A DNA stretch of 33,705 nucleotides, taken from positions 1 through 33,705 of the forward strand of contig JAPLMQ010000126.1 in the NCBI GenBank assembly GCA_026386955.1, given 5' to 3'. The notes under the pieces were generated by a model that saw only the letters and a program-made list of their open reading frames with translations, had not been told where the DNA came from and did not search any database. Source of the DNA: Planctomycetota bacterium. GTDB taxonomy: Bacteria > Planctomycetota > Phycisphaerae > Phycisphaerales > Phycisphaeraceae. A program made the translations under genes and the position numbers. Positions 18,783 to 27,030 of this stretch are shown here, piece by piece (the first letter of the stretch is position 1; each line of letters begins with the position of its first letter).

Positions 18783-19832
18783 ATGGTTCGGCGATTGAAT
18801 CGGACAGCTTGGTCGGCGGTGGCGTTGGTGGCCGGCATGGCGACCACGCCTCTGTTCGCTGCGCCAGCCGCTGCGCCGGGCGCGGCGGGCAATTCAGGGG
18901 GCGGTTCCGCGAGCGGTTCGAGCGCGGCCCAGGCCAATTCGCCCAACGTCGTCGCGATCCCTGAGGATCCGCAGAAGCTCGCGCAGATCGCCCGGCAACT
19001 GGCGGTCACCGGCCCCGGGCCGATCGCGCCGGGAACGTCCGGCACAGGTATTCGCGCCGCGACGGCCGCGGCTGCGCCGTCGGGCTCGCCCTCGGTCGCG
19101 GGGGCGAACCCCGTGGCCGGTCCTGTTTCGGCTCCCGCAGCGGCGCCGGTCTCCACCGCGGCGCTGCTGGGCGTCGACGCTTCATCGAAGAACACAGGCA
19201 ACGCCACGGCGGCCGGAACTTCCGAGGCTCCGGCTCCGGCCCCGGCCTCGACGCTGCTGTCGCAGACCGCCAGCGCCGAGGCCCGCGAACGGCTGCCCTT
19301 GGGCGGCGCGTCGCCCCGGGCAGGCGCGGGTTCGCCAACGGGCTCCGGCGACGCTTGGTCCTGGGGCATCACCACCTTGGGCGCGCTGGGCATCGTCATC
19401 GGGCTCATCTTCGTCCTCCGCGGCGCGCTGTCGAAGATCACGGGCAGGTCGGTGACGCCCGCGGGCCAGTCGGCCGCTGAGGTGCTCTCGCGCATCAGCC
19501 TCGGGCCGCGGAGCCAGATGCTGCTGGTCCGCATGGGCAAGCGGGTGCTGGTGCTGGGCGAATCGGCGAGCGGGCTGACCACGCTCGCCAACATCGACGA
19601 CGCCGAGGAGGTCGCCAGCCTGCTCGCCTCGATCTCGGCGGGGAAGTCCGACAGCGCGAGCGTCGCCTTCAACCAGTTGCTCACGCGGTTCGACGGGCAA
19701 TACGGCGAGGAGGCCGAGCCCACCGCCGAGCGCCGCTACACGCAGCGCGTCCGCGTCGACCAGGCGCACGACCAAGTGTCGGCCCTGGTCAAGCGCCTAA
19801 AGACGTTCTCCGACAAGGGGAGCGAGCGATGA
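18783..19832 (+). CDS. fliO: Flagellar biosynthesis protein FliO
   Basis: FliO helps assemble the FliP ring of the flagellar export gate. The 349-residue product has a signal-like hydrophobic N-terminus (MVRRLNRTAWSAVALVAGMA, possible cleavage after FAA), then a long Ala/Ser/Pro/Gly-rich low-complexity region (about 28-190). A membrane segment follows at about 195-215 (GITTLGALGIVIGLIFVLRGAL), then the cytoplasmic FliO domain with SLGPRSQMLLVRMGKRVLVLG. The N-terminal extension is far longer than in enteric FliO (about 120 residues). ATG 18783 has AAGGA at 18772-18776. The frame could extend to 18705, but the signal sequence begins here. It overlaps fliP by ATGA (19829-19832). Confidence 0.82.
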   Translation: MVRRLNRTAWSAVALVAGMATTPLFAAPAAAPGAAGNSGGGSASGSSAAQANSPNVVAIPEDPQKLAQIARQLAVTGPGPIAPGTSGTGIRAATAAAAPSGSPSVAGANPVAGPVSAPAAAPVSTAALLGVDASSKNTGNATAAGTSEAPAPAPASTLLSQTASAEARERLPLGGASPRAGAGSPTGSGDAWSWGITTLGALGIVIGLIFVLRGALSKITGRSVTPAGQSAAEVLSRISLGPRSQMLLVRMGKRVLVLGESASGLTTLANIDDAEEVASLLASISAGKSDSASVAFNQLLTRFDGQYGEEAEPTAERRYTQRVRVDQAHDQVSALVKRLKTFSDKGSER

Positions 19833-20842
19833 AGTCGCCCCGGCTTTCCCAGTTCGGCCTCCCGTTCTGCATCAGGCTGGTTGGCCTCGCGTTGGTCGTG
19901 CTCTCGCTCGTCGGGTTGCCGGCCTCCGCGCTCGCCCAGGGCGCCGCTCGCCCGGCAGCGCCGACTTCGCCCGCGGCGCCGGGCTCCTCCACCCGGCTCG
20001 ACCCGACAAATCCGATCTCGATCCTCGAGAACGCCGCCCGCGCCCTGCCGATGGACCGTCTCGCCGGCGGCGCGCCCGCGGGAAACGCCGGGTCGCCCGC
20101 GACCGGCGGCGACTCCGCCTCCAGCAACTTCGCCTCCGGCACTTCCGGGGGGCGCGATGGCGGGCAGGGGCTGAGCACCACCATTTCGATCCTCCTGCTG
20201 TTGACGGTGCTCTCCATCGCCCCCGCGCTGCTGGTCATGTGCACCAGCTTCACGCGCATGATCATCGTCCTCTCGCTCCTGCGCCAGGCGATCGGCACGC
20301 AGTCGCTTCCGCCCAGCCAGGTGATCGTCGGCCTCTCGCTCTTCCTCACGCTGCTGGTCATGGCCCCGACCTTCGACCGCATCCACAAAGAGGCCCTGAT
20401 CCCTCTGCAAGAGAACCGCATCGACCAACTCGCCGCGTGGACGCTCGCCAAGGCCCCGCTCCGCGACTTCATGTTCGACCAGATCGAGCACGCCGGGAAC
20501 TGGTCCGACGTCTACATGCTGCTGAAGTACCGCGGGATCGACACCTCGCAGCCGGAGAAGCTCACCCGTGGCGACGTCGACATGCTCACCCTCATCCCCG
20601 CCTTCATCCTCAGCGAACTGAAGGTGGCGTTCCTCATCGGCTTCCGGCTCTACCTGCCGTTCCTGATCATCGACATGGTCGTCTCGAGCGTGCTCATCAG
20701 CATGGGCATGCTCATGCTCCCGCCGGTGCTGGTGAGCCTGCCGTTCAAACTGCTGCTCTTCGTGCTCGTCGATGGATGGCAGTTGGTCGCGGGGAACCTG
20801 CTCAACAGCTTTGTGGTCTCGGGGGTTCCGGGGGCGGGGTGA
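19829..20842 (+). CDS. fliP: Flagellar biosynthetic protein FliP
   Basis: FliP forms the pentameric core of the export gate in the basal body membrane. The 337-residue product carries a signal peptide (about 1-37, ending ASALAQ) and a low-complexity Pro/Ala/Gly linker to about residue 110. The conserved FliP body follows: LTVLSIAPALLVMCTSFTRMIIVLSLLRQAIGTQ, PPSQVIVGLSLFLTLLVMAPT, IPAFILSELKVAFLIGF and LPFLIIDMVVSSVLISMGMLMLPPV. These give the expected four membrane segments. The linker makes it longer than the usual 245-260 residues. Its start overlaps the fliO stop by 4 bp. Confidence 0.95.
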   Translation: MKSPRLSQFGLPFCIRLVGLALVVLSLVGLPASALAQGAARPAAPTSPAAPGSSTRLDPTNPISILENAARALPMDRLAGGAPAGNAGSPATGGDSASSNFASGTSGGRDGGQGLSTTISILLLLTVLSIAPALLVMCTSFTRMIIVLSLLRQAIGTQSLPPSQVIVGLSLFLTLLVMAPTFDRIHKEALIPLQENRIDQLAAWTLAKAPLRDFMFDQIEHAGNWSDVYMLLKYRGIDTSQPEKLTRGDVDMLTLIPAFILSELKVAFLIGFRLYLPFLIIDMVVSSVLISMGMLMLPPVLVSLPFKLLLFVLVDGWQLVAGNLLNSFVVSGVPGAG

Positions 20843-20900
20843 ACTTTTCGGCGGTGATTCGCGACGGTGTTTTGCGCGAGGATGATCCAAAGGAAACGTG

Positions 20901-21155
20901 ATGACGCCGGACCAGGCTTCGGAAATCGTGCGGGAGGCGTTGACGCTGATGCTCGTGCTCAGCGCGCCGATCCTCGGCGCGTCGCTGGTGATCGGGCTGG
21001 TGATCAGCCTGGCCCAGGCGGTGACGCAGATCCAGGAGCAGACGCTGGCCTTCGTGCCCAAGATCGTGGGCATGGCCGTGGTGGCGATCCTCGTCACGCC
21101 CTGGCTGCTCACGATGGTGCTGGAATACTCGCGGAAGATGCTTTCGGGGATGTAG
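20901..21155 (+). CDS. fliQ: Flagellar biosynthetic protein FliQ
   Basis: FliQ packs around FliP and FliR in the export gate. It is 84 residues, two hydrophobic helices, matching the family exactly: MTPDQASEIVREALTLMLVLSAPILGASLVIGLVISLAQAVTQIQEQTL then FVPKIVGMAVVAILVTPWLL. ATG 20901 has AGGA at 20891-20894 with a 6-nt spacer; the GTG directly before it (20898) is a less likely start. It lies 58 nt after fliP and 50 nt before fliR. Confidence 0.95.
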   Translation: MTPDQASEIVREALTLMLVLSAPILGASLVIGLVISLAQAVTQIQEQTLAFVPKIVGMAVVAILVTPWLLTMVLEYSRKMLSGM

Positions 21156-21205
21156 TCGCCGGTTCGTTTCGCGTCGGCTTGCCCCGACGCGTGGAAGAGT
21201 CGTCC

Positions 21206-22048
21206 ATGCCTGTGGATCTCACGCCCCTGCTGCCGCACATGCCCGTCTGGGCCTTGGTGCTGTTCCGCCTCTCGGGGCTGTTCCTGCTCGCGCCGCTGTT
21301 CGGCGGAACGACGATCCCCACGCAGATCAAGGTCTTCCTCGCCCTGGGCCTGAGCTTCTGCATCTACCCCACGCTGCTCGCGCCCGGGCATCCCGCGGCC
21401 GCGGGTGTGAGGCAGATGCTCGCGCAGGGATTGCCCGTCACCGCGATGGTCGGAGCCGTGGCGTCGGAGCTGCTCATCGGCGTCGCCCTGGGCACCGGGG
21501 CGCTGCTCCCGATGGTGGGCATGCAGGTCGCGGGGCAGGTCATCGACCAGCAGATGGGCATCGGCCTGGGCGGGATCTACAACCCCGAACTCGAGGAAGA
21601 CTCCGGCGTCTCGGGCCAGTTCTTCTACCTGCTCGCGATGGCGCTCTTCGTGATCCTCGGCGGACATCGCGTGCTGCTCTCGATCCTCGTCGGCACGTTC
21701 CAGACCATCCCCCTGGGCGGGTTCGTCCCCGACGCGCGGGTGACGCACCTTCTGCTCTCGCTCCTGGGCGGCGCGTTCGAGCTGGCGATGCGAGTCTCGG
21801 CGCCGGTGCTCTGCCTCGTATTCCTTGAGACGGTGGCCATGGGCTTCCTGGCCCGCACGGTGCCCCAGCTCAACATCATGAGCGTCGGCTTCCCGCTGCG
21901 GATCATGGCGGTCATGGCGCTGCTCATCGTGGGCGTGGGGATTTCGACGAGCACCTACATCGAGTCGCTTCGGCGTTCGCTGCAGGTGCTCGAGGGTTTC
22001 TTCCTCACGCCGGCCGGCGCGGGCTCGGCAATGGCCACGGGCGGTTGA
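21206..22048 (+). CDS. fliR: Flagellar biosynthetic protein FliR
   Basis: FliR is the single-copy cap subunit of the FliPQR gate. The 280-residue product has about six to seven membrane segments and typical motifs: VLFRLSGLFLLAPLFGG (19-35), GVALGTGALLPMVGMQVAGQVIDQQMGIGLGGIYNP, and PVLCLVFLETVAMGFLARTVPQLNIMSVGFPLRI near the C-terminus. ATG 21206 is preceded by GGAAGAG (21193-21199). The frame stays open upstream to 20867, but that part overlaps fliQ and has no FliR homology. Confidence 0.94.
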   Translation: MPVDLTPLLPHMPVWALVLFRLSGLFLLAPLFGGTTIPTQIKVFLALGLSFCIYPTLLAPGHPAAAGVRQMLAQGLPVTAMVGAVASELLIGVALGTGALLPMVGMQVAGQVIDQQMGIGLGGIYNPELEEDSGVSGQFFYLLAMALFVILGGHRVLLSILVGTFQTIPLGGFVPDARVTHLLLSLLGGAFELAMRVSAPVLCLVFLETVAMGFLARTVPQLNIMSVGFPLRIMAVMALLIVGVGISTSTYIESLRRSLQVLEGFFLTPAGAGSAMATGG

Positions 22049-22095
22049 ATCGTCGGATCGGTTTCACAGTGATTTTCATCGCGGCGTTGTGACTC

Positions 22096-23166
22096 ATGGC
22101 GGAAGACCAGGCGGAAAAAACCGAGACCGCCACGCCCCGGCGACAGCTCGAGGCGCGGATGGAGGGCAACATCGCCCGCAGCCCGGACCTCGCGGCGGCG
22201 GCGACGTTGCTCGCCGGCATCCTGCTCCTGCAGTCGTTCGGCCTTGGCGTGTTCCGCGGGCTCTGGGCGATGCTCGAAACCATGCTCGCCCCCGGCTTCA
22301 GCGCCAACCCCACCCGCGCCGACGACATCGGACAGCTCCTCTATTTCTCGATGCGCATGATCGCGACGGCCGCGGGGCCGATGGTCATCGGCGTGGCGGT
22401 CGTCGCCTTCGTCGTCTCGCTCTCCCAGGTCGGGCTGGTCTTCACCACCAAGCCGCTCGAGTTCAACTTCGGCAAGCTCTCGCCCCTGCGCGGGCTCAAG
22501 GGGCTCTTCGACACCCGCGCGGGCTTCCGCACCGTGATGAGCGTGGGCAAGCTGGCGATCGTGGGGACGGTCGCCTTCAGCCTCGTCGCTGCGGAGATGC
22601 CCAAGATCATCCGCCTCGCCGAGCTGGCCCCGCTCGCGCTCTTCGTCTCCGCGTGCGACCTGATCTACACGCTCGCGCTCCGCCTGGCCTTGCTCCTGCT
22701 CTTCATGGCCCTGGTCGACTACGGCTACCAGCGCTGGCAGCACGACCGCGACCTCCGCATGACCAAGCAGGAGGTCAAGGAGGAGATGCGCAGCATGGAG
22801 GGCGATCCGCTCATCAAGCAGCGGCGCATGCGCGTCGCGAGGCAGCTCGCGATGCAGCGCATCGGGCAGTCGGTGCCGCGGGCCGACGTCGTGGTCACCA
22901 ACCCGACGCACTTCGCGGTGGCGCTGCAATACGACAGCAAGACGATGACCTCGCCCAAGGTCGTCGCCAAGGGCGCCGACTTCCTCGCGATGCGCATCCG
23001 CCAGCTCGCGACCGCCAACGGCGTGCCGCTGGTCGAGCGCAAGGCCCTCGCCCAGGCGCTCTACAAGAACGTCGAGGTCGGGCAGGAGGTCCCCCCGCAG
23101 TTCTACGGCGCGGTGGCGGAGATCCTCGCCTACGTCTACCGGCTCAGCGGGAGGAAATCGGCGTGA
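22096..23166 (+). CDS. flhB: Flagellar export switch protein FlhB
   Basis: FlhB controls the change in export specificity from rod/hook to filament. The 356-residue product opens with the conserved QAEKTETATPRRQLEAR and has four membrane segments between about 35 and 210. The cytoplasmic FlhBC domain holds the autocleavage motif NPTH at 269-272 (VVTNPTHFAVAL), followed by PKVVAKGADFLAMRIRQLA and GVPLVERKALAQALY. All residues needed for self-cleavage between Asn269 and Pro270 are present. It follows fliR by 47 nt, and flhA begins 63 nt after it. Confidence 0.96.
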   Translation: MAEDQAEKTETATPRRQLEARMEGNIARSPDLAAAATLLAGILLLQSFGLGVFRGLWAMLETMLAPGFSANPTRADDIGQLLYFSMRMIATAAGPMVIGVAVVAFVVSLSQVGLVFTTKPLEFNFGKLSPLRGLKGLFDTRAGFRTVMSVGKLAIVGTVAFSLVAAEMPKIIRLAELAPLALFVSACDLIYTLALRLALLLLFMALVDYGYQRWQHDRDLRMTKQEVKEEMRSMEGDPLIKQRRMRVARQLAMQRIGQSVPRADVVVTNPTHFAVALQYDSKTMTSPKVVAKGADFLAMRIRQLATANGVPLVERKALAQALYKNVEVGQEVPPQFYGAVAEILAYVYRLSGRKSA

Positions 23167-23229
23167 CCCAGCCGCGGCTCCTCACGATGACGATGCGACT
23201 TGAAGCCCTCGCGGGGCGGAGGCTGGCCC

Positions 23230-25002
23230 ATGGCTAAGGAGACCGCCGCGCTGCCGATGCCCTCGTGGGTGACACGGGGCCGCCCGCTGATCGTGCCGCT
23301 GCTGAGCGTCGGCATGCTCGCGGTGATCCTCACGCCGCTGCCCCCGCTGGTGATGGACTTGCTGCTGGTCGCCAACCTGGCGCTGGCGGCGATGATCCTG
23401 CTCACCACGATCTTCGTGCGCACGCCCCTTGATTTCTCGGTCTTCCCCTCGCTCCTGCTGGGCACGACGCTCTTCCGCCTGGTGCTCAACATCGCCACCA
23501 CGAGGCTGATCCTCCACGCGGGGGCCGAGACGCCCGAGGACGCGATGCTCGTCGCGGGGCACGTGATCGCCGCGTTCGCCTCGTTCGTCACGGGCGGGTC
23601 GCTGGTGGTCGGGGTGATCCTCTTCGCGATTTTGATCATCGTGCAGTTCGTGGTCATCACCAAAGGCGCCACGCGCATCTCGGAGGTCGCGGCCCGGTTC
23701 ACGTTGGACGCGATGCCCGGCAAGCAGATGGCGATCGACGCCGACCTCAACGCGGGGATCATCAACGAGCAGCAGGCCCGCGAGCGCCGCGAGCGCATCG
23801 CCCAGGAGGCCGACTTCTACGGTGCGATGGACGGCGCCGCGAAGTTCGTCCGGGGCGACGCCGTCGCGGGCATCATCATCACGCTGGTCAACATCGTCGG
23901 CGGATTCGCCGTGGGCGCCTTCCAGAAGGGCTGGTCGATCGCCGAGTCGCTGGAGGTCTTCACCAAGCTGACCATCGGCGACGGGCTGATCAGCCAGCTC
24001 CCCGCGTTCGTGATCTCCGTGGCGGCGGGCTTGATCGTCACGCGCTCCAGCGGCCGCGGCGATCTGGGCTCGGAGCTGACCGCGCAGCTCGGCAGCCGGG
24101 CCCTGGTGCTCTGGATCACCTCCGGGTTCCTCGTGCTGATGTCGGCCACGGGCCTGCCGGTCCTCCCGCTGCTGCTGCTCGCGGCGGGGCTGGCGGCCGG
24201 GGCGTGGATGATCCAGTCCAACGACCAGCGCAAGGTCGTCGCCGCCGCCACCGAGGCGACCCAGAAGAGCGCCGCCACGCCCCCGCCCATCGAGCAGGTC
24301 ATGGTCGTCGACACGCTCGAGCTCGAGGTCGGCTACGCGCTGGTCCGCTTGGTCGACACCACCCAGGGCGGCGACCTGCTCGACCGCATCAGCATGATCC
24401 GCCGCCAGATCGCCGGCGAGCTGGGCGTGGTCATGCCCCCCGTGCGCATCCGCGACAACATGCAGCTCCAGCCCAACGAATACCACATCAAGATCCGCGC
24501 CAACTCCGTCGGCACGGGCTCGCTTGGCCGCCCAGCCCCTCGAGGGCCTGCGCACGCGCGAGCCCGCCTTCGGCCTCGAGGCCACCTGGATCGACCCGGG
24601 CCAGAAGTCCCGCGCCGAGTCGCTCAACTACACCGTCGTCGACGCCACCAGCGTCATCACCACCCACCTCACCGAGTTGGTCAAGACCCACGCCCACGAG
24701 CTGCTCACCCGCGAGGAGACCAACAACCTCATCACCCAGCTCAAGGCCCGCTCGCCCAAGCTCTGCGACGAGGTGCTCGGCGGCGACAACCCGCGCCTCC
24801 GCGCCGGCGAACTGCAGAAGGTCCTGCAGAACCTCCTGCGCGAGCGCGTGCCCATCCGCGACATGGAGAGCGTCGTCGAGACCCTCGGCGACTGGGCCCC
24901 GCGCACCAAGGACCTCGAGGTCCTCACCGAATACGTCCGCAACGGCCTGCGCAGGACGATCTGCAACCAGTACGTCGAGATCGTCGGCGGGGGCGACAAT
25001 GA
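23230..25002 (+). CDS. flhA: Flagellar export protein FlhA, 5' part (frame lost near 24523)
   Basis: FlhA is the export-gate subunit whose nonameric cytoplasmic ring receives substrates. Residues 1-431 (to about 24522) are authentic: eight membrane segments, the FHIPEP-type core ARFTLDAMPGKQMAIDADLNAGII, and the start of FlhAC with VDTLELEVGYALVRL and NEYHIKIRANSVGTG. From 24523 on this frame turns into an Arg/Pro/His-rich tail with no homology until the stop at 25000-25002. The true FlhA sequence continues in the +1 frame at 24524. ATG 23230 has GGAGG at 23218-23222 with a 7-nt spacer; an upstream TTG at 23200 is unlikely. As written, the gene would make a truncated protein with the whole membrane part but without most of FlhAC. 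See the separate entry for the 3' part. Confidence 0.85.
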   Translation: MAKETAALPMPSWVTRGRPLIVPLLSVGMLAVILTPLPPLVMDLLLVANLALAAMILLTTIFVRTPLDFSVFPSLLLGTTLFRLVLNIATTRLILHAGAETPEDAMLVAGHVIAAFASFVTGGSLVVGVILFAILIIVQFVVITKGATRISEVAARFTLDAMPGKQMAIDADLNAGIINEQQARERRERIAQEADFYGAMDGAAKFVRGDAVAGIIITLVNIVGGFAVGAFQKGWSIAESLEVFTKLTIGDGLISQLPAFVISVAAGLIVTRSSGRGDLGSELTAQLGSRALVLWITSGFLVLMSATGLPVLPLLLLAAGLAAGAWMIQSNDQRKVVAAATEATQKSAATPPPIEQVMVVDTLELEVGYALVRLVDTTQGGDLLDRISMIRRQIAGELGVVMPPVRIRDNMQLQPNEYHIKIRANSVGTGSLGRPAPRGPAHARARLRPRGHLDRPGPEVPRRVAQLHRRRRHQRHHHPPHRVGQDPRPRAAHPRGDQQPHHPAQGPLAQALRRGARRRQPAPPRRRTAEGPAEPPARARAHPRHGERRRDPRRLGPAHQGPRGPHRIRPQRPAQDDLQPVRRDRRRGRQ

Positions 25003-25387
25003 CCTGGGCGGGACGCCCACGCGGGCCACGCCCAGGCTCCACTGCGTCAGCCTCGACCCGGCGCTGGAGGACCAGATCGTCTCGTTCATCGACCGCACCA
25101 ACGACGGCACGACGATGACGATGCCGCCGGCTGTCGCGAACCGGATCACCACCGCGGTCGTGCGCGAGTTGCAGCGGCTGATCCAGGCGGGGCACCAGCC
25201 GGTGGTGCTCGCCTCGCCCCAGGTGCGCGGGCAGGTGCGCCGGCTGCTCGAGCCGCATCTGCCGAACGCCGCGGTGCTGGGCTACAACGAAGTGAGCCGG
25301 GGCGTCGAGGTCGAGTCGATGGGATTGGTGCAGCTTGAGTCGCCGGGGGCTGGGGCTCGCAACGAAGTCGGCGCGAACGCGGCGTAA
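24524..25387 (+). CDS. flhA: Flagellar export protein FlhA, 3' part (out of frame with 5' part)
   Basis: This frame encodes the rest of the FlhA cytoplasmic domain, about 287 residues: LEGLRTREPAFGLEATWID, YTVVDATSVITTHLTELVKTHAHELLTREE, ELQKVLQNLLRERVPIRDMESVVETLGDWAPRTKD, and a C-terminal end matching the family (PVVLASPQVRGQVRRLLEPHLPNAAVLGYNE). It has no plausible start of its own: the TTG at 24524 lacks a ribosome binding site and falls inside a conserved domain. Compared with E. coli FlhA as I remember it, about six residues (the xxPGxW of G-E-x-x-P-G-x-W-L-A) are missing at the junction. A short deletion of 3n+2 bases, for example 17 or 20, explains this better than a one-base insertion. 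This may be a natural lesion or an assembly error. Confidence 0.85.
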   Translation: MAAQPLEGLRTREPAFGLEATWIDPGQKSRAESLNYTVVDATSVITTHLTELVKTHAHELLTREETNNLITQLKARSPKLCDEVLGGDNPRLRAGELQKVLQNLLRERVPIRDMESVVETLGDWAPRTKDLEVLTEYVRNGLRRTICNQYVEIVGGGDNDLGGTPTRATPRLHCVSLDPALEDQIVSFIDRTNDGTTMTMPPAVANRITTAVVRELQRLIQAGHQPVVLASPQVRGQVRRLLEPHLPNAAVLGYNEVSRGVEVESMGLVQLESPGAGARNEVGANAA

Positions 25388-25469
25388 GTGGTCGGTGCTT
25401 TTTGTGCCATGAAATTCAGTGAGCGGCGAGATCGTCGTTTCGCCGCGTTCGCGAACGGCAGTCATGTCG

Positions 25470-25545
25470 GGTTTGTTTGACCGAGCGCAACACTTCATTT
25501 TTCCACACGCTATTTTTTCCTGAAATTTCGTGTATGTTGTCCGCA
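25470..25545 (+). promoter_or_regulatory. AT-rich probable promoter region upstream of flhF
   Basis: Within a 236-bp gap after flhA, this stretch is strikingly AT-rich for the window (for example TATTTTTTCC at 25511-25520 and TATGTT at 25533-25538). TTGACC occurs at 25477-25482 but is not at standard spacing to a good -10. It suggests that flhF-flhG have their own promoter; no sigma class can be assigned. Confidence 0.35.
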
Positions 25546-25623
25546 CCCGCATGTTCCGGCGCGCGGGCGCGGGCACTTCTCGGGTTGGATGGAGCGAACC
25601 CGGCAGGCAGAAGGGATTCTGCG

Positions 25624-27027
25624 GTGAAACTCAGGACGTTCATGGCGGCATCGATGTCCGAGGCCCTCGCGCTTGTGAAGGCGCAGCTGGGCCCACGGGC
25701 GATGATCCTGCACACACGCACCTACAAGCGCGGCGGGCTGATGGGCCTGGGCGGCAAGACGGTGGTGGAGATCACCGCCGCGGAGGGCGACGCGGTTCCG
25801 CAAGCGGCGCCTCGCCGAGCAGAGCCCGCCAAGGTGCCCCAGCGCCGCCTCGACGCGGACCAGAACGCGGGCGACTTGATCCGCCGGACGTACGCCGTCG
25901 CGAAGGCGGAGCTCAGCCGACAGCAGGGCAATTCCGGTGCGACGAACAATGATGCCGCCGCCCTGATCGCGAGCATTTCCGCGGGGCCGCCCGCATCCAC
26001 AAAGACATCTGCGTCCGCTGCCGCTGCTGCGTTCACCGCGGGGGCGGTGGTTCCCGCTTGGTCGCCGACGCCGCCCGCCGCCGCTGCGCCTGTCAGCCCT
26101 GTCGCGCGGGCCGCGGCCCCCGAGCAGCTCGCGCAGGAGATGCGTGAGGTGCACCGCCTCGTCGCGCGGCTCGCCCGTCAGCAGGGGGGCGGAGCGGTCA
26201 ACGCCGCCGACTGCCCCGGGCCGCTGTTCGACCACTACCTCGCGATGCTGCGCAACGAGGTCGCCGACGAGTTGGCCGAGAGCGTCGTCGCCCAGGTGAA
26301 GCAGAAGCTTTCGCCCGAGAAGCTGCAGGACGCCGCTGCCGTGCGGTCGGCCCTGCTCGAGGCGCTCGCCAAGCACGTGCCGACCGACCAGGCGCTTGGC
26401 GCGCCCACTGCCGTGAACGATGGCCGGCCGCGCACCATCGCGCTCGTCGGCCCCACCGGCGTGGGCAAGACCACCACCATCGCCAAGCTGGCCGCCACCT
26501 TCAAGCTCCGCCAGAAGCTCACCGTCGGGCTGGTGACGATCGACACCTACCGCATCGCCGCGGTGGAGCAGTTGCGGACCTACGCGAACATCATCGGCGT
26601 GCCGCTGCAGATCGCGATGACCCCGCGAGAGATCGCCGACGCGATGGCCTTCTACTCCTCGGGCCCCAACCGCGTCGACGTCGTGCTGATCGACACCGCC
26701 GGGCGCAGCCAGCGCGACGACCCGCGGCTGGAGCAGCTCCGGGCGTTCATCGACGCGGCCCAGCCTCACGAGGTGCATTTGGTGCTATCATCCACATGTT
26801 CGCAGCCGGTCCTGCTTGAGACGGTGGAGCGGTTCGCCGCGGTCCGCACCGAGCGGATCATCTTCACCAAGCTCGACGAGGCGGTGAGTTTCGGCGTGGT
26901 GGTCAACGTCGTCTCCAAGGTCAACAAACGCCTGAGTTACGTGACCACCGGACAGGAAGTGCCACACCAGATCGAGCCCGGCCGGGCGGACCGGTTGGCC
27001 GAACTGGTGCTGGGGAGCGGGGATTGA
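25624..27027 (+). CDS. flhF: Flagellar biosynthesis GTPase FlhF
   Basis: FlhF is an SRP-type GTPase that sets the position and number of flagella. The 467-residue product has the conserved N-terminal beta-strand (MKLRTFMAASMSEALALVKAQLG). A long Ala/Pro-rich linker (about 55-165) is followed by the N and G domains: P-loop GPTGVGKTTT at 276-285, DTYRIAAVEQLRTYA, DTAGRSQ at 357-363 and TKLDE at 415-419. I chose GTG 25624 over the farther upstream in-frame start (25477) because AAGGGA lies at 25611-25616 with a 7-nt spacer and homology begins here. flhG starts 3 nt after its stop. Confidence 0.95.
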   Translation: MKLRTFMAASMSEALALVKAQLGPRAMILHTRTYKRGGLMGLGGKTVVEITAAEGDAVPQAAPRRAEPAKVPQRRLDADQNAGDLIRRTYAVAKAELSRQQGNSGATNNDAAALIASISAGPPASTKTSASAAAAAFTAGAVVPAWSPTPPAAAAPVSPVARAAAPEQLAQEMREVHRLVARLARQQGGGAVNAADCPGPLFDHYLAMLRNEVADELAESVVAQVKQKLSPEKLQDAAAVRSALLEALAKHVPTDQALGAPTAVNDGRPRTIALVGPTGVGKTTTIAKLAATFKLRQKLTVGLVTIDTYRIAAVEQLRTYANIIGVPLQIAMTPREIADAMAFYSSGPNRVDVVLIDTAGRSQRDDPRLEQLRAFIDAAQPHEVHLVLSSTCSQPVLLETVERFAAVRTERIIFTKLDEAVSFGVVVNVVSKVNKRLSYVTTGQEVPHQIEPGRADRLAELVLGSGD

Positions 27028-27030
27028 GGC

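Noticed and set aside
18680-18964. 94-codon frame overlapping the start of fliO
   Set aside because: It overlaps the fliO signal sequence in another frame, has no homology, and the fliO frame has the better ribosome binding site and family match.
24500-24540. Programmed +1 frameshift in flhA
   Set aside because: No slippery site or stop codon is present at the junction, and conserved residues are missing there, which a programmed shift would not explain.
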